Assembly (NCBI GenBank): GCA_025936205.1
Contig: JAICTU010000195.1
Span: forward strand, 1 to 15,534
Direction of reading: 5' to 3'
Length of the DNA: 15,534 bases
Source of the DNA: Polyangiaceae bacterium
GTDB taxonomy: Bacteria; Myxococcota; Polyangia; Polyangiales; Polyangiaceae
The position numbers and the translations under genes were made by a program. Of the stretch, positions 1 through 6,915 are shown in pieces. The number at the start of each line of letters is the position of its first letter. Positions within the stretch are counted from its first letter, which is position 1. The notes beneath the pieces are model-generated. The model was not told the origin of the DNA, searched no databases, and was given only the letters and a program-made list of their open reading frames with translations.

Positions 1-45
1 CAATAGGGCCGCCGGCAATAGGGCCGCCGGCAATAGGGCCGCCGA
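1..45. repeat. 15-bp tandem repeat inside actB
   Basis: Three head-to-tail copies of CAATAGGGCCGCCGG at 1-15, 16-30 and 31-45 (the last copy differs at its final base). On the actB coding strand the unit keeps frame and encodes the pentapeptide GGPIA. The array touches the window edge, so its true copy number is unknown. It would form a flexible Gly/Pro loop in the molybdopterin-like domain. Confidence 0.85.
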
Positions 46-1033
46 GAGCGCCGAGCGAGATGCCGTGAGCCTGGAGCGCGGCCGCGAGTGCTTTCGCGTA
101 CGCGCCGATCGACTGCGCGGGCAAGCTCAACCGATGGTCTGCATTGGCGCCGGTCACGCTCAGGGTTGGCTCGACCACGTACAGGCGGTTGGGCGCTCGG
201 GCGGTCGCCGAGTCCATGTGCCGCCCGCTCGCGAAGTCGCGCAGCGCTTCGACGCTGCCCGTCTCCGTCATCAGCACGTCAGCGTCGAGCGTGAGGATCA
301 CCTGCGCCTCGGCCAGGCGGGGGTGCACCACGAGCGGACGCCCGAACGCGAGCCTGGTCCCGGCACGCGAGTTCGAATCGGTCACCGGCGCATAGGTGCG
401 GAACACGGCGTGGGGCAGCTTGGCCGCGAGCGCCGCGCGCATGCGCAGGAACGTGGGCGACAGAGTCGGCTCGCTCAGGATGTGCAGCCCCACGCCTCCG
501 CTCCCGGCGAGCTGGCCCGCGAGCTCGGCGAGCGCCGCATCGAGATCGCCACCGGCCTTCGCTACGCCCTTCAGCGTGGGCGTGCGCGCGCGTTCGCTGT
601 CGTAGAGGTCGAGCAGCGCTGCCTGTGCTTGCAGATCGGTACCACCGGCGCTCGCGGGATGATCGGGGTTGCCCTCCACCTTGGTGGGACGGCCCTCGGA
701 GCTCTGCACCACCACACCGAGCGCTTCACCGCGGCGGGTCAGCACGCTCGCATAGTGCGACGCCACGCCGACCGTCACGTCCTCGGGCATCTCGCTATAC
801 GGCATGATCTTTTCGACGGGTCGCCGGATGCAGCTGATGCCGGCGAGCGCCGAAATCGCGCCGCTCAGGCTGAGAAATTGACGGCGTCGCAGCCGGATCA
901 GCCCGGGCGCATCGATCGACTGCTTCACGACGTCCGAGCACGCCGCTCGCTCGCGCGCCTGCTCGGGGTGTTCTTTCGCTTCCAGGCTGCGCCAGAACAC
1001 CTTCTGACCCGAGCTGGTGCTGTCGCTCGTCAT
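1..1033 (-). CDS. actB: ActB, alternative complex III iron-sulfur/molybdopterin-like subunit (N-terminal part)
   Basis: Partial gene: the frame is open from an ATG at 1033 to the left edge (344 codons), with no stop in the window. The start overlaps the ActA stop as ATGA. The N-terminus has the family hallmarks: a short cytoplasmic leader beginning MTSDSTSSGQKVFWRSLE, a twin-arginine motif at R50-R51 (RRRQFLSL), a hydrophobic stretch, Cys68, then RRPVEKIMPY, which is highly typical of ActB. In characterised complexes ActB is Tat-targeted, has a molybdopterin-oxidoreductase-like domain without cofactor, and has a C-terminal domain with Fe-S clusters that would lie outside this window. It forms the quinol:electron-acceptor oxidoreductase core with ActA and the membrane subunit ActC. 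The visible end runs into a Gly-Pro-Ile-Ala-Gly repeat (see repeat entry). Full-length proteins usually exceed 900 residues, so about two thirds is missing here. Confidence 0.88.
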   Translation of the reverse strand, partial: MTSDSTSSGQKVFWRSLEAKEHPEQARERAACSDVVKQSIDAPGLIRLRRRQFLSLSGAISALAGISCIRRPVEKIMPYSEMPEDVTVGVASHYASVLTRRGEALGVVVQSSEGRPTKVEGNPDHPASAGGTDLQAQAALLDLYDSERARTPTLKGVAKAGGDLDAALAELAGQLAGSGGVGLHILSEPTLSPTFLRMRAALAAKLPHAVFRTYAPVTDSNSRAGTRLAFGRPLVVHPRLAEAQVILTLDADVLMTETGSVEALRDFASGRHMDSATARAPNRLYVVEPTLSVTGANADHRLSLPAQSIGAYAKALAAALQAHGISLGALGGPIAGGPIAGGPI

Positions 1034-1692
1034 CGGTGACACCCCGAACAATGCTCCGGCGCGCGAACACCGTTGGTGGCATTGCCCTCCGGCGCGGGAA
1101 TTGCCGCGGAGGCGAGCAGCGTGCTCGCCGCCGTACGTTTCCAGGTCATGCTGGTGATCTCGCTCTTGGGACGCAGGCTGGAAGCAGGATCGCGGTGGCA
1201 CTCGAGGCACCAGCCCATCGCGAGCGGTGCGTCGAGCCGCACCACCTGCATCTGGTCGACCCGACCGTGACAGTTCACGCAGCCCACTCCAGCCGAGAGG
1301 TGCGCGCTGTGGTCGAAGTAGGCGTGCTCCGGGAGCTTGTTGACCCGGACCCAGGACACCGGGTCGCCGCTCTTCCAGCTGTCGCGCAGCGTGGCGAGCT
1401 GGGGCGACTCGGATTTGATCACCGCGTGGCAGCCCATACAGGTCTGCGTCGGTGGGATCATCGCTTCCTGAGAGCGCTCGACGTTGGCGTGGCAATAGCG
1501 GCAGTCGAGACCGAGCTCACCGGCGTGCAGCTTGTGGCTGTACGGGATGGGCTGTTTCGGTGCGTACCCGACCTGCAGGTTCTTGGGCGAGAAGTAGTAC
1601 CAGCTGCCGGCGGTGCCGGCAGCTGTGAGACTACCCACTCCGATCAACAACACGAGCGGGAGCTTGTTCAGGGAGCGGCGGAAGAGCTGCAT
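1030..1692 (-). CDS. actA: ActA, pentaheme cytochrome c subunit of alternative complex III
   Basis: 220 residues. An N-terminal uncleaved signal anchor (about residues 10-30, LPLVLLIGVG...) precedes a periplasmic domain with exactly five CxxCH heme sites: CRYCH at 64-68, CMGCH at 85-89, CVNCH at 138-142, CLECH at 162-166 and CSGCH at 215-219. The protein ends directly after the fifth heme (CSGCHR), as ActA proteins characteristically do. In the known complex ActA carries electrons from ActB's iron-sulfur chain toward periplasmic cytochrome c or the terminal oxidase. Its ATG lies 5 nt after the stop of the diheme cytochrome gene, and its stop overlaps the actB start (ATGA), so translational coupling is likely. 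Family assignment rests on heme count, heme spacing, the anchor and the actB neighbour. Confidence 0.93.
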   Translation of the reverse strand: MQLFRRSLNKLPLVLLIGVGSLTAAGTAGSWYYFSPKNLQVGYAPKQPIPYSHKLHAGELGLDCRYCHANVERSQEAMIPPTQTCMGCHAVIKSESPQLATLRDSWKSGDPVSWVRVNKLPEHAYFDHSAHLSAGVGCVNCHGRVDQMQVVRLDAPLAMGWCLECHRDPASSLRPKSEITSMTWKRTAASTLLASAAIPAPEGNATNGVRAPEHCSGCHR

Positions 1693-1697
1693 GAAGG

Positions 1698-2426
1698 CTA
1701 CAGCTTGTCACTGGCCGTTTGGACGACGGGTCCGCTGCCCAGCGTCCTCACGTAGGCGATGATGTTGTTGATGTCCGTCGCGGTCAGAGGGAACGCCGGC
1801 ATCTGTTGCGACTTGTTCACCGCGATGCCGCCGCGGCTGATCAGCTCGAACAGATGCCGATCACTCAGCTGCGAAATGTAGGCGCCCTCGGTGAGGTTCC
1901 TGGGCTTGGGATTGAGGGCGACAGAGCCGGGCCCATCGCCTTTGCCGAGCTCTCCGTGACAGTTCACGCAGGCCGAGAGGAAGAGCATCTTGCCGGCCTT
2001 GAGCGGGTCTCCGGTACTGACGGAAGCCGTCATCAGCTCGTCCGGAACGGGGGGCGGCACCTCCCAGTTGATCTTCGCTGGATCGCCCTTGTAGATGTAG
2101 CGCACGTAGCGGAGGACCTGGTGGATCTGGTCGTCCGTCAGCACCTTGCCGATCGCGCTCGGCATCGTCTGCTTCGGTACCTCGCCCCGGATCAGCTTGA
2201 AGAGGGTCGCATCGTCGCTGCCGAAAACCCACTGATCATCGAGAATGGGTTTGCCCATCCCGCCGCCGCCACTGACGCCGTGGCATCCGACGCAGCCGTA
2301 GGTGAGGTAGATCTTGCGCCCGTCGACCACGTCCTGCACGGCGGTGGCCTTGCCATTGGCGGCCTTGCAACCGCCTACCAAAGGGATCAGGAGCAATGCT
2401 GCCGCAACGTACTTGCTCCAGGTCAT
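1698..2426 (-). CDS. Diheme cytochrome c lipoprotein of the xox-act operon
   Basis: 242 residues from the ATG at 2426, which overlaps the xoxJ stop as ATGA; this start is preferred over upstream in-frame starts because it gives a clean lipoprotein signal (LLLIPLVGGC, lipid Cys20). Two cytochrome c domains follow. The first has CVGCH at 45-49 with likely axial Met88 (QTMP) and ends in KGDPAKINW. The second has CVNCH at 153-157 with likely Met209 (QQMP). Methanol dehydrogenase operons normally encode a one-heme acceptor cytochrome (XoxG/MxaG) at this place; here a membrane-tethered two-heme protein occupies it, and ActA starts 5 nt downstream. I infer it accepts electrons from XoxF and passes them to the ActA/oxidase level. 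It might instead be an ACIII accessory cytochrome similar in role to ActE. No symbol is assigned because orthology to xoxG is unproven. Confidence 0.85.
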   Translation of the reverse strand: MTWSKYVAAALLLIPLVGGCKAANGKATAVQDVVDGRKIYLTYGCVGCHGVSGGGGMGKPILDDQWVFGSDDATLFKLIRGEVPKQTMPSAIGKVLTDDQIHQVLRYVRYIYKGDPAKINWEVPPPVPDELMTASVSTGDPLKAGKMLFLSACVNCHGELGKGDGPGSVALNPKPRNLTEGAYISQLSDRHLFELISRGGIAVNKSQQMPAFPLTATDINNIIAYVRTLGSGPVVQTASDKL

Positions 2427-3280
2427 GGTTCTGCCTTGCTGGCGGGAAATAGCGGCACGCCGAACTCCTCCAGAATGGCTCGAATCTCGGCTTGCTTGTC
2501 GTCGAGTGCCTGCTCCAGCCGTGCCTTCAGCTCCGTATCCGCCTTTCGGACTCCCATCGAGATGTCGAAAGCAAACTGCTGGCCCGGCTCGTCGATCGGC
2601 ACGATCGCGAGGGACGACGCACCCTTCTTCTTCTGGAAGTAGCCCGCCAGCGGCCCCCAAACGAGGGCCACGTCGATGCGACCGGCGATCAGATCCTCGA
2701 GCTCTCTGCCCGGATACTCCTCGGGATGCTCGTTCGGATCGAACAGGAGCTGGTAGGCCACGACGTTGTCGCCCACGATTCCTCTCCGCGCCAGCGCGGC
2801 GTGCGGCGGGGTGTTGACCTGAACTCCGATCTCGAGCGTTTTCAGCTGCGGGTCATCCAGGGAGCGAATCTCGCCGACACGCTCCTTGCGATAAGCGATG
2901 ACGTATCCCGTGCGGTAGTAGGGCTTGGTCCAGCGGACGAGATCGTATCCCTTGGGGATGCCGACGAGCACGTCGCAGCGCTCCGTGTTGAGGACACGCT
3001 TGACCAGCCCGCGCTGGTGCGCCCACCAGGTGTACTCGACGCCCCATCCGAGATCCGCGGCGACGACCGCCGCGATCTTGTTTTCGATCCCCTCCAGCTT
3101 CTGATTCGAGAAGGGCATGTTGTTGGGATCGCCGCAGACCCGCAGCACTTTCTTTTCGGCCGCGTTGGCGGCGGCCGTCTCCCCTTGCGGGAAGAGGACC
3201 GACGCCAGTCCGAGCGACGAGACAGCCAGGAACCAACCCCATCGAGAGGGTGACTTCTTCTTCGCAGTCTTTGCAGTCAT
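2423..3280 (-). CDS. xoxJ: XoxJ/MoxJ-like periplasmic binding protein associated with PQQ dehydrogenase
   Basis: 285 residues. A basic N-terminus and hydrophobic segment (about 13-30) with a probable cleavage region near AANAAEKK (about 37-44) indicate export. The mature part opens with VLRVCGDPNNMPFSNQ, then ENKIAAVVAADLG, YTWWAHQRG, RCDVLVGIPKGYD and KPYYRTGYV. This is the pattern of the quinoprotein-dehydrogenase-associated substrate-binding-protein family (MxaJ/XoxJ), a type II periplasmic-binding-protein fold. Family members are thought to help activate or mature the methanol dehydrogenase rather than feed an ABC importer, and no permease or ATPase genes are present here. It lies 21 nt downstream of xoxF and overlaps the cytochrome gene by 4 bp, the expected xoxF-xoxJ adjacency. 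The symbol reflects family and context. Confidence 0.87.
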   Translation of the reverse strand: MTAKTAKKKSPSRWGWFLAVSSLGLASVLFPQGETAAANAAEKKVLRVCGDPNNMPFSNQKLEGIENKIAAVVAADLGWGVEYTWWAHQRGLVKRVLNTERCDVLVGIPKGYDLVRWTKPYYRTGYVIAYRKERVGEIRSLDDPQLKTLEIGVQVNTPPHAALARRGIVGDNVVAYQLLFDPNEHPEEYPGRELEDLIAGRIDVALVWGPLAGYFQKKKGASSLAIVPIDEPGQQFAFDISMGVRKADTELKARLEQALDDKQAEIRAILEEFGVPLFPASKAEP

Positions 3281-3301
3281 CCGAGCCGTTCGTGTGAGAT
3301 G

Positions 3302-5245
3302 TCAGATCGAGAAGACGTAGAGCTTGCCGCCCTTGGCGGTGGCCTCGTACAGGCCAGATTTGTCAGCGATCCCCACCGCCCCCAGCGCCGCGTACGGATC
3401 CGTCCTCGGAAGGTCATTCGAGACGGGGAGGCCGAACCAGCCGCCCACTCCCGAGTAGATCGCCACGTATTGCTTCTTGTCCGGTCCCTCGAAGGTCATG
3501 GGCGCACCGACGATTCCGGAGTCGAGCTTCTGCTGCCAGAGGACCTTGCCTGTCTTGGCGTCGACCGCCTTGAACCAGCCATCCATCGTTCCGTAGAAGA
3601 TCAGGTCGGTGGCAGTGGCGAGGACACCGCTCCAGGCCGGGAACTTTTCCTTGATTCCCCACTTCTTCGTGCCGGTGGTCGCATCCCAGGCGAGTACTTC
3701 GCCCAGGTTGCCCCCGGGCCCCGGCTTCATGTTCACGTTGGCGCCGACATAGGGCGCACCGGCGACGTACTTCACCTCGGTCCCCTCGTAGTCCATGCAC
3801 ATGTTGTTGCTCGGGACGTAGAAAAGCCCCGTGCGCGGCGAATAGGCCACCGGCTGCTGATCCTTGCCGCCCATGGCGTTGGGACAGATGTCCTTGGTCA
3901 CCACGCCCTGCTTGGTGCGCTTGTTGATGTCCTCGATCGGGCGCCCCGTCTTCTTGTCGATTCCCTTCGCCCAGTTGACGGCTGCAAAGGGCTCGGCCAC
4001 GAGGATCGTGCCGTCCCTGCGGTCCAGCGTGTAGGCGAAGCCGTTGCGGTCGAAGTGCACGAGCGACGGGACCTGTTTTCCTCCGATACTGAGGTCGACC
4101 AGGACGCTCTCGTTGACCCCGTCGTAGTCCCAGGAGTCGTGGGGTGTCATCTGATAGGCCCACGTGGCTTTGCCCGTTTCGGGATTGCGCGCCCACAGGG
4201 TCATGGACCACTTGTTGTCGCCGGGCCGCTGATCCGCGTTCCACGTGCCTGGATTGCCGGTGGAGTAATAGAGCAAGTCGAGTTGGGGATCGTACGAGTA
4301 CCAGCCCCAGGTGGTGCCGCCGCCTTGCTTCCAGGCCTCGCCCGACCAGGTCTTCGTGCCTTGCTCTTTCTGGCCGTAGTGCGGGTTGGCGGCGTTGAAG
4401 TTGTCGCTGAGCATCAACTCCTCATCGGGGCCGGTGCTGTAGGCGCGCCAGAGCCGCTTGCCGTTCCTCACGTCGTACGCGCTGATGTGGCCGCGGACGC
4501 CGAACTCACCGCCCGAGATGCCCACGATGAACTTGCCATCCACCACCAGCCCGGCACCGGTGATCGTCTCACCCTTTGACGGGTCGCCGTTCTTCGCCTT
4601 CCACACCTCTTTCCCTGTGTTCGCATCGAGCGCGATGACCTGACCATCCAGGGTGATCATCAGGATCTTTCCCTCGGCGTAGTTGAGCCCACGGTGCACG
4701 AGGTCACAGCAGGCGACGGGCACCGCCTTGTCATCCTGCTCGGGCGTGTACTTCCACTTGACCGGATGGTCCGGCTTCGTCAGGTCCACGGCGTAGACGT
4801 GGTTGGGATAGGAGCTGTGCGCGTACAGCGTAGAGCCGATGACGAGCGGCGCGCCCTCGTGGCCCTTGTTTGTCCCCGTCTCCATCGACCAGGCGACCTT
4901 CATCTTCGCCACGTTGGCCGGGGTGATTTCCTTGAGCGTGCTATAGCGGGTGCCCGCGAAGTTCTTGCCGGGCGTGGTCCACTGCTTGTCGTCTGCCTGG
5001 AGCGTTCTCAGCTCTTTTCCTGCTTCCTTCGCGTATGCCGCGTGATCGGCGCGCTCGGCGTCCGTCAGGGCAGGTGGCGCAGCCGGCGCCGTTGCCGCCG
5101 CAGTTCCCGGTGCTGGCTGGCTCGCCGGGGCGGCAGCAAGGGCTTGCGTGGCGGTCTCTGTGGCGGGCGCGGTGGTCTTGGGCCGAGCCTCACAGGCCGT
5201 CGCGGCTAAGAGCGCGAGCGAAAGAGGAAGAGTCGAGCGCTTCAT
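3302..5245 (-). CDS. xoxF: XoxF-type PQQ (lanthanide) methanol/alcohol dehydrogenase
   Basis: 647 residues; oxidises an alcohol (methanol in characterised relatives) in the periplasm using PQQ. Visible features: vicinal cysteines Cys179-Cys180 (the disulfide ring facing PQQ), metal ligands Glu247 (GGEFGVRG) and Asn331 (STGNPGTWN), catalytic Asp373 and the extra Asp375 in WDYDGVN, and PQQ-contacting Arg400 (HFDRNGFAYTLDR). Asp two positions after the catalytic Asp is the established marker of lanthanide-dependent XoxF enzymes; calcium MxaF enzymes have Ala there. Repeated tryptophan-docking motifs (DANTGKEVW, DAKTGKVLW) fit the eight-bladed propeller. Unusual: the N-terminus looks like a lipoprotein signal (LLAATAC, Cys18) followed by an Ala/Pro/Thr-rich linker to about residue 60, which makes the protein longer than typical XoxF (about 600). 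Upstream, AAAGGA lies about 10 nt before the ATG. Substrate could be another short alcohol. Confidence 0.93.
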   Translation of the reverse strand: MKRSTLPLSLALLAATACEARPKTTAPATETATQALAAAPASQPAPGTAAATAPAAPPALTDAERADHAAYAKEAGKELRTLQADDKQWTTPGKNFAGTRYSTLKEITPANVAKMKVAWSMETGTNKGHEGAPLVIGSTLYAHSSYPNHVYAVDLTKPDHPVKWKYTPEQDDKAVPVACCDLVHRGLNYAEGKILMITLDGQVIALDANTGKEVWKAKNGDPSKGETITGAGLVVDGKFIVGISGGEFGVRGHISAYDVRNGKRLWRAYSTGPDEELMLSDNFNAANPHYGQKEQGTKTWSGEAWKQGGGTTWGWYSYDPQLDLLYYSTGNPGTWNADQRPGDNKWSMTLWARNPETGKATWAYQMTPHDSWDYDGVNESVLVDLSIGGKQVPSLVHFDRNGFAYTLDRRDGTILVAEPFAAVNWAKGIDKKTGRPIEDINKRTKQGVVTKDICPNAMGGKDQQPVAYSPRTGLFYVPSNNMCMDYEGTEVKYVAGAPYVGANVNMKPGPGGNLGEVLAWDATTGTKKWGIKEKFPAWSGVLATATDLIFYGTMDGWFKAVDAKTGKVLWQQKLDSGIVGAPMTFEGPDKKQYVAIYSGVGGWFGLPVSNDLPRTDPYAALGAVGIADKSGLYEATAKGGKLYVFSI

Positions 5246-5273
5246 TTTTCTTCGGTCCTTTCTGGGTGGCGGC

Positions 5274-6482
5274 TCAGCTGCCGCGCACGCGTACCAAACT
5301 GATTCCCCAAGGCTGCTGGCCCACCGGGATCCGCTGCGTGACTTGCAGCGTCTTGGCGTCGATCACGGACACATCGCCCGACGGGCCATTGGCGGTGTAG
5401 ATCTTCTTGCGGTCAGGGGTGAGAGCGATGCCCCAAGGCCGGGCGCCCACACCTTCGATCCGCTGCAAGAGCCTCAAGGAGCGGACATCGATCACGGCGA
5501 CCTCGCCCGCCCTGCCCAGGGTGACGTACAGGCGTCGATCCGAGGCGTCGAGAGCCATGCCCATCGGCATCGGCTTGGGCGTCCCCTCGATTTCAATCGA
5601 GGTGAGGGGGCGGTGCTCGCGGGCGTCGATCACGTCCACGCGCCCGGCGAACTCACAGGTGATGTAAGCGTGCTCGCCCTCCGGGTCGAAGAGGATGTTG
5701 CGCGGCCGCTTGCCCACGGGCAACGTGGCGATCACGCGATGCTCGGCGACGTCGATCACGTCGAGGCGGTCGTTGGCTTCGCTCGTTACGTAAAGGACAC
5801 GCCCATCGGGGCGAAACCGCAAGCCCTCGGGCTCGAGCCCCACGGGAATCGTGGCGATCAGCGCGCCATTGTCTGCCTGCATCAGGCGCACCTGCGCCGA
5901 GTCCTCATTCGCGACAGCCAGCACCCGTCCGTCGGGAGTGGCATCGATTGTCTCGGGATCATTGCCGCTTTGCAGCTTGGCCTGGAGCGTGCTCGCCTGG
6001 CTGGGCGGCGCTCCTTTAGATTGCGCTCCTCCAGGTTGAGCTCCTCCAGGTTGCCCTCCTCCAGGTTGCAGCGCCGCGACGCGAGTGACGGCGTCGCCGG
6101 GCTTTCCCAGGTTCAAGCCGGTCAGATCCACGACACCAATGCCGTCTGCATTGCGGTCGGGTGGCGGCAGCTGGCTCTCGTCGACGTTGGGGCCTCCACG
6201 CGCGCTGCCGCTCAAGGCGACGTAGAGCTTGCTGCCGTCCACGCTCACCTTCATCCCGCGCGGACGCTTGCCGACCGGTAACGAACGCAGCACGGAATCC
6301 GACGCCGCGTCGATGAAGGAGATGTCGTTGGAGGCTTCATTGCTCACCAATACGACGAGCTGATCTGCGCCCTTGGGCCCAGGCGCGATCAGATCTGCCT
6401 GCCTGCTCGAGCTCAGATCGCAAGCGAGCGCCATCAATGCGAGAGGTGCAAAGGCGATCGCGTCGAATGGCGAGCGCCACAT
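5274..6482 (-). CDS. YVTN beta-propeller lipoprotein associated with PQQ-dependent oxidation
   Basis: 402 residues from the ATG at 6482; a GTG at 6494 would add four residues, and neither has a clear ribosome-binding site. N-terminal signal ends in LALMALAC, making Cys21 a probable lipid attachment site. The rest is made of repeated YVTN-type propeller strands, with recurring motifs such as NDISFID, GKRPRGMKVS, LYVTSEAND, RLDVIDV, GKRPRNILFD and PWGIALTPD. This matches the PQQ-dependent-catabolism-associated beta-propeller family often found beside PQQ alcohol dehydrogenases; its biochemical role is not established. An insertion at about residues 138-157 is a Gly/Gln/Pro tandem repeat separating the first blades from the rest. 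It is the first gene of the operon, 28 bp before xoxF, so it probably carries the operon promoter upstream. Confidence 0.85.
   Translation of the reverse strand: MWRSPFDAIAFAPLALMALACDLSSSRQADLIAPGPKGADQLVVLVSNEASNDISFIDAASDSVLRSLPVGKRPRGMKVSVDGSKLYVALSGSARGGPNVDESQLPPPDRNADGIGVVDLTGLNLGKPGDAVTRVAALQPGGGQPGGAQPGGAQSKGAPPSQASTLQAKLQSGNDPETIDATPDGRVLAVANEDSAQVRLMQADNGALIATIPVGLEPEGLRFRPDGRVLYVTSEANDRLDVIDVAEHRVIATLPVGKRPRNILFDPEGEHAYITCEFAGRVDVIDAREHRPLTSIEIEGTPKPMPMGMALDASDRRLYVTLGRAGEVAVIDVRSLRLLQRIEGVGARPWGIALTPDRKKIYTANGPSGDVSVIDAKTLQVTQRIPVGQQPWGISLVRVRGS
6011..6070. repeat. 15-bp tandem repeat inside the beta-propeller gene
   Basis: Three near-perfect 15-bp units (CTCCTCCAGGTTG plus two variable bases) at 6026-6040, 6041-6055 and 6056-6070, preceded by a degenerate fourth at 6011-6025. 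On the coding strand they keep frame and encode the pentapeptide pattern GGAQP. The unit length equals that of the actB repeat at the left edge, but the sequence is unrelated. Confidence 0.88.
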
Positions 6483-6610
6483 TCGATACTGCACGCGCCG
6501 AGTGTCTTCAGGTGCGATGCGAAGCGCAAGCGATCAGCCGCATCTGTTACAGCGAGCAAGCGAGCGGCATGCGGATGGTCATCCATCGAAGGGTGTAGCA
6601 CCACACGATG

Positions 6611-6644
6611 ACAACAGATCGTAACGCCACAACACATCATAACG
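6611..6644. promoter_or_regulatory. Tandem 16-bp direct repeat, candidate operator
   Basis: ACAACAGATCGTAACG (6611-6626) is followed after CC by ACAACACATCATAACG (6629-6644): 14 of 16 positions agree and the period is 18 bp. Two half-sites in direct orientation suit a tandem-binding dimer such as an OmpR- or LuxR-type response regulator. It is 129 bp upstream of the beta-propeller start and 272 bp upstream of pqqA, so it is closer to the leftward promoter. No regulator gene is in the window. Function is inferred from position and repeat structure only. Confidence 0.5.
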
Positions 6645-6790
6645 CAGTGACGCGCGTGCGCTGTGTTTGCGGGTGTCTGGAAAAGGTTACACAGGGTCGA
6701 TCAGAGACATGGTCGATGATCGATGGAAGGCTCGCTGGGCTGCAAAGCTCTACGCGCATCGCGTCGGTTGTTGCCTCGACGCGGATCGCG

Positions 6791-6819
6791 ATGGCATCCG
6801 TTGCGCACCTGGCGATAAT
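6791..6819 (+). promoter_or_regulatory. Possible sigma-70-like promoter for pqqA
   Basis: ATGGCA (6791-6796; four of six matches to TTGACA) and GATAAT (6814-6819; five of six matches to TATAAT) are separated by 17 bp. This would give a leader of about 90 nt before pqqA. Such matches occur by chance in long sequences, so this is only a candidate. Confidence 0.3.
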
Positions 6820-6915
6820 GCTCGGGCGCTTCGAGCGCGCTGCGGGGTGACAGCAACGTCAGAGGTACCGTCAGCGCGCCTCGGTGCGCTCCAAAAGAGC
6901 AGGAGAAATCAGCTC

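Larger units (their letters stand above)
6483..6915. other. Divergent intergenic region between the xox-act operon and pqqA
   Basis: About 430 bp without a convincing coding frame. It must hold the promoters for the leftward xox-act operon and the rightward pqqA. It contains a tandem 16-bp direct repeat (6611-6644), a weak -35/-10 pair facing pqqA (6791-6819) and a small stem-loop (6873-6890: AGCGCGCC, loop TC, GGTGCGCT) just before the pqqA ribosome-binding site. CTGTTAC at 6544-6550 and GGTTACA at 6686-6692 resemble parts of the direct repeat but are too short to call. No RNA gene was recognised. Confidence 0.6.

Noticed and set aside
65..1039. Long plus-strand frame of 324 codons opposite actB
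   Set aside because: It mirrors the real minus-strand actB, which has strong family motifs. The product is Arg/His/Ala-rich with no recognisable domain, as expected for GC-rich antisense frames.
2423..3280. ABC transporter substrate-binding protein feeding an importer
   Set aside because: The motifs match the MxaJ/XoxJ branch, and no permease or ATPase is encoded nearby.
3299..4579. 426-codon plus-strand frame opposite xoxF
   Set aside because: Antisense to a gene with complete catalytic and metal motifs. The translation is low-complexity (Val/Gly/Arg/His-rich) and has no start signal.
5148..6281. 377-codon plus-strand frame opposite the propeller gene
   Set aside because: Antisense shadow; its run of repeated Ser/Arg/Leu residues is just the other strand of the 15-bp repeat.
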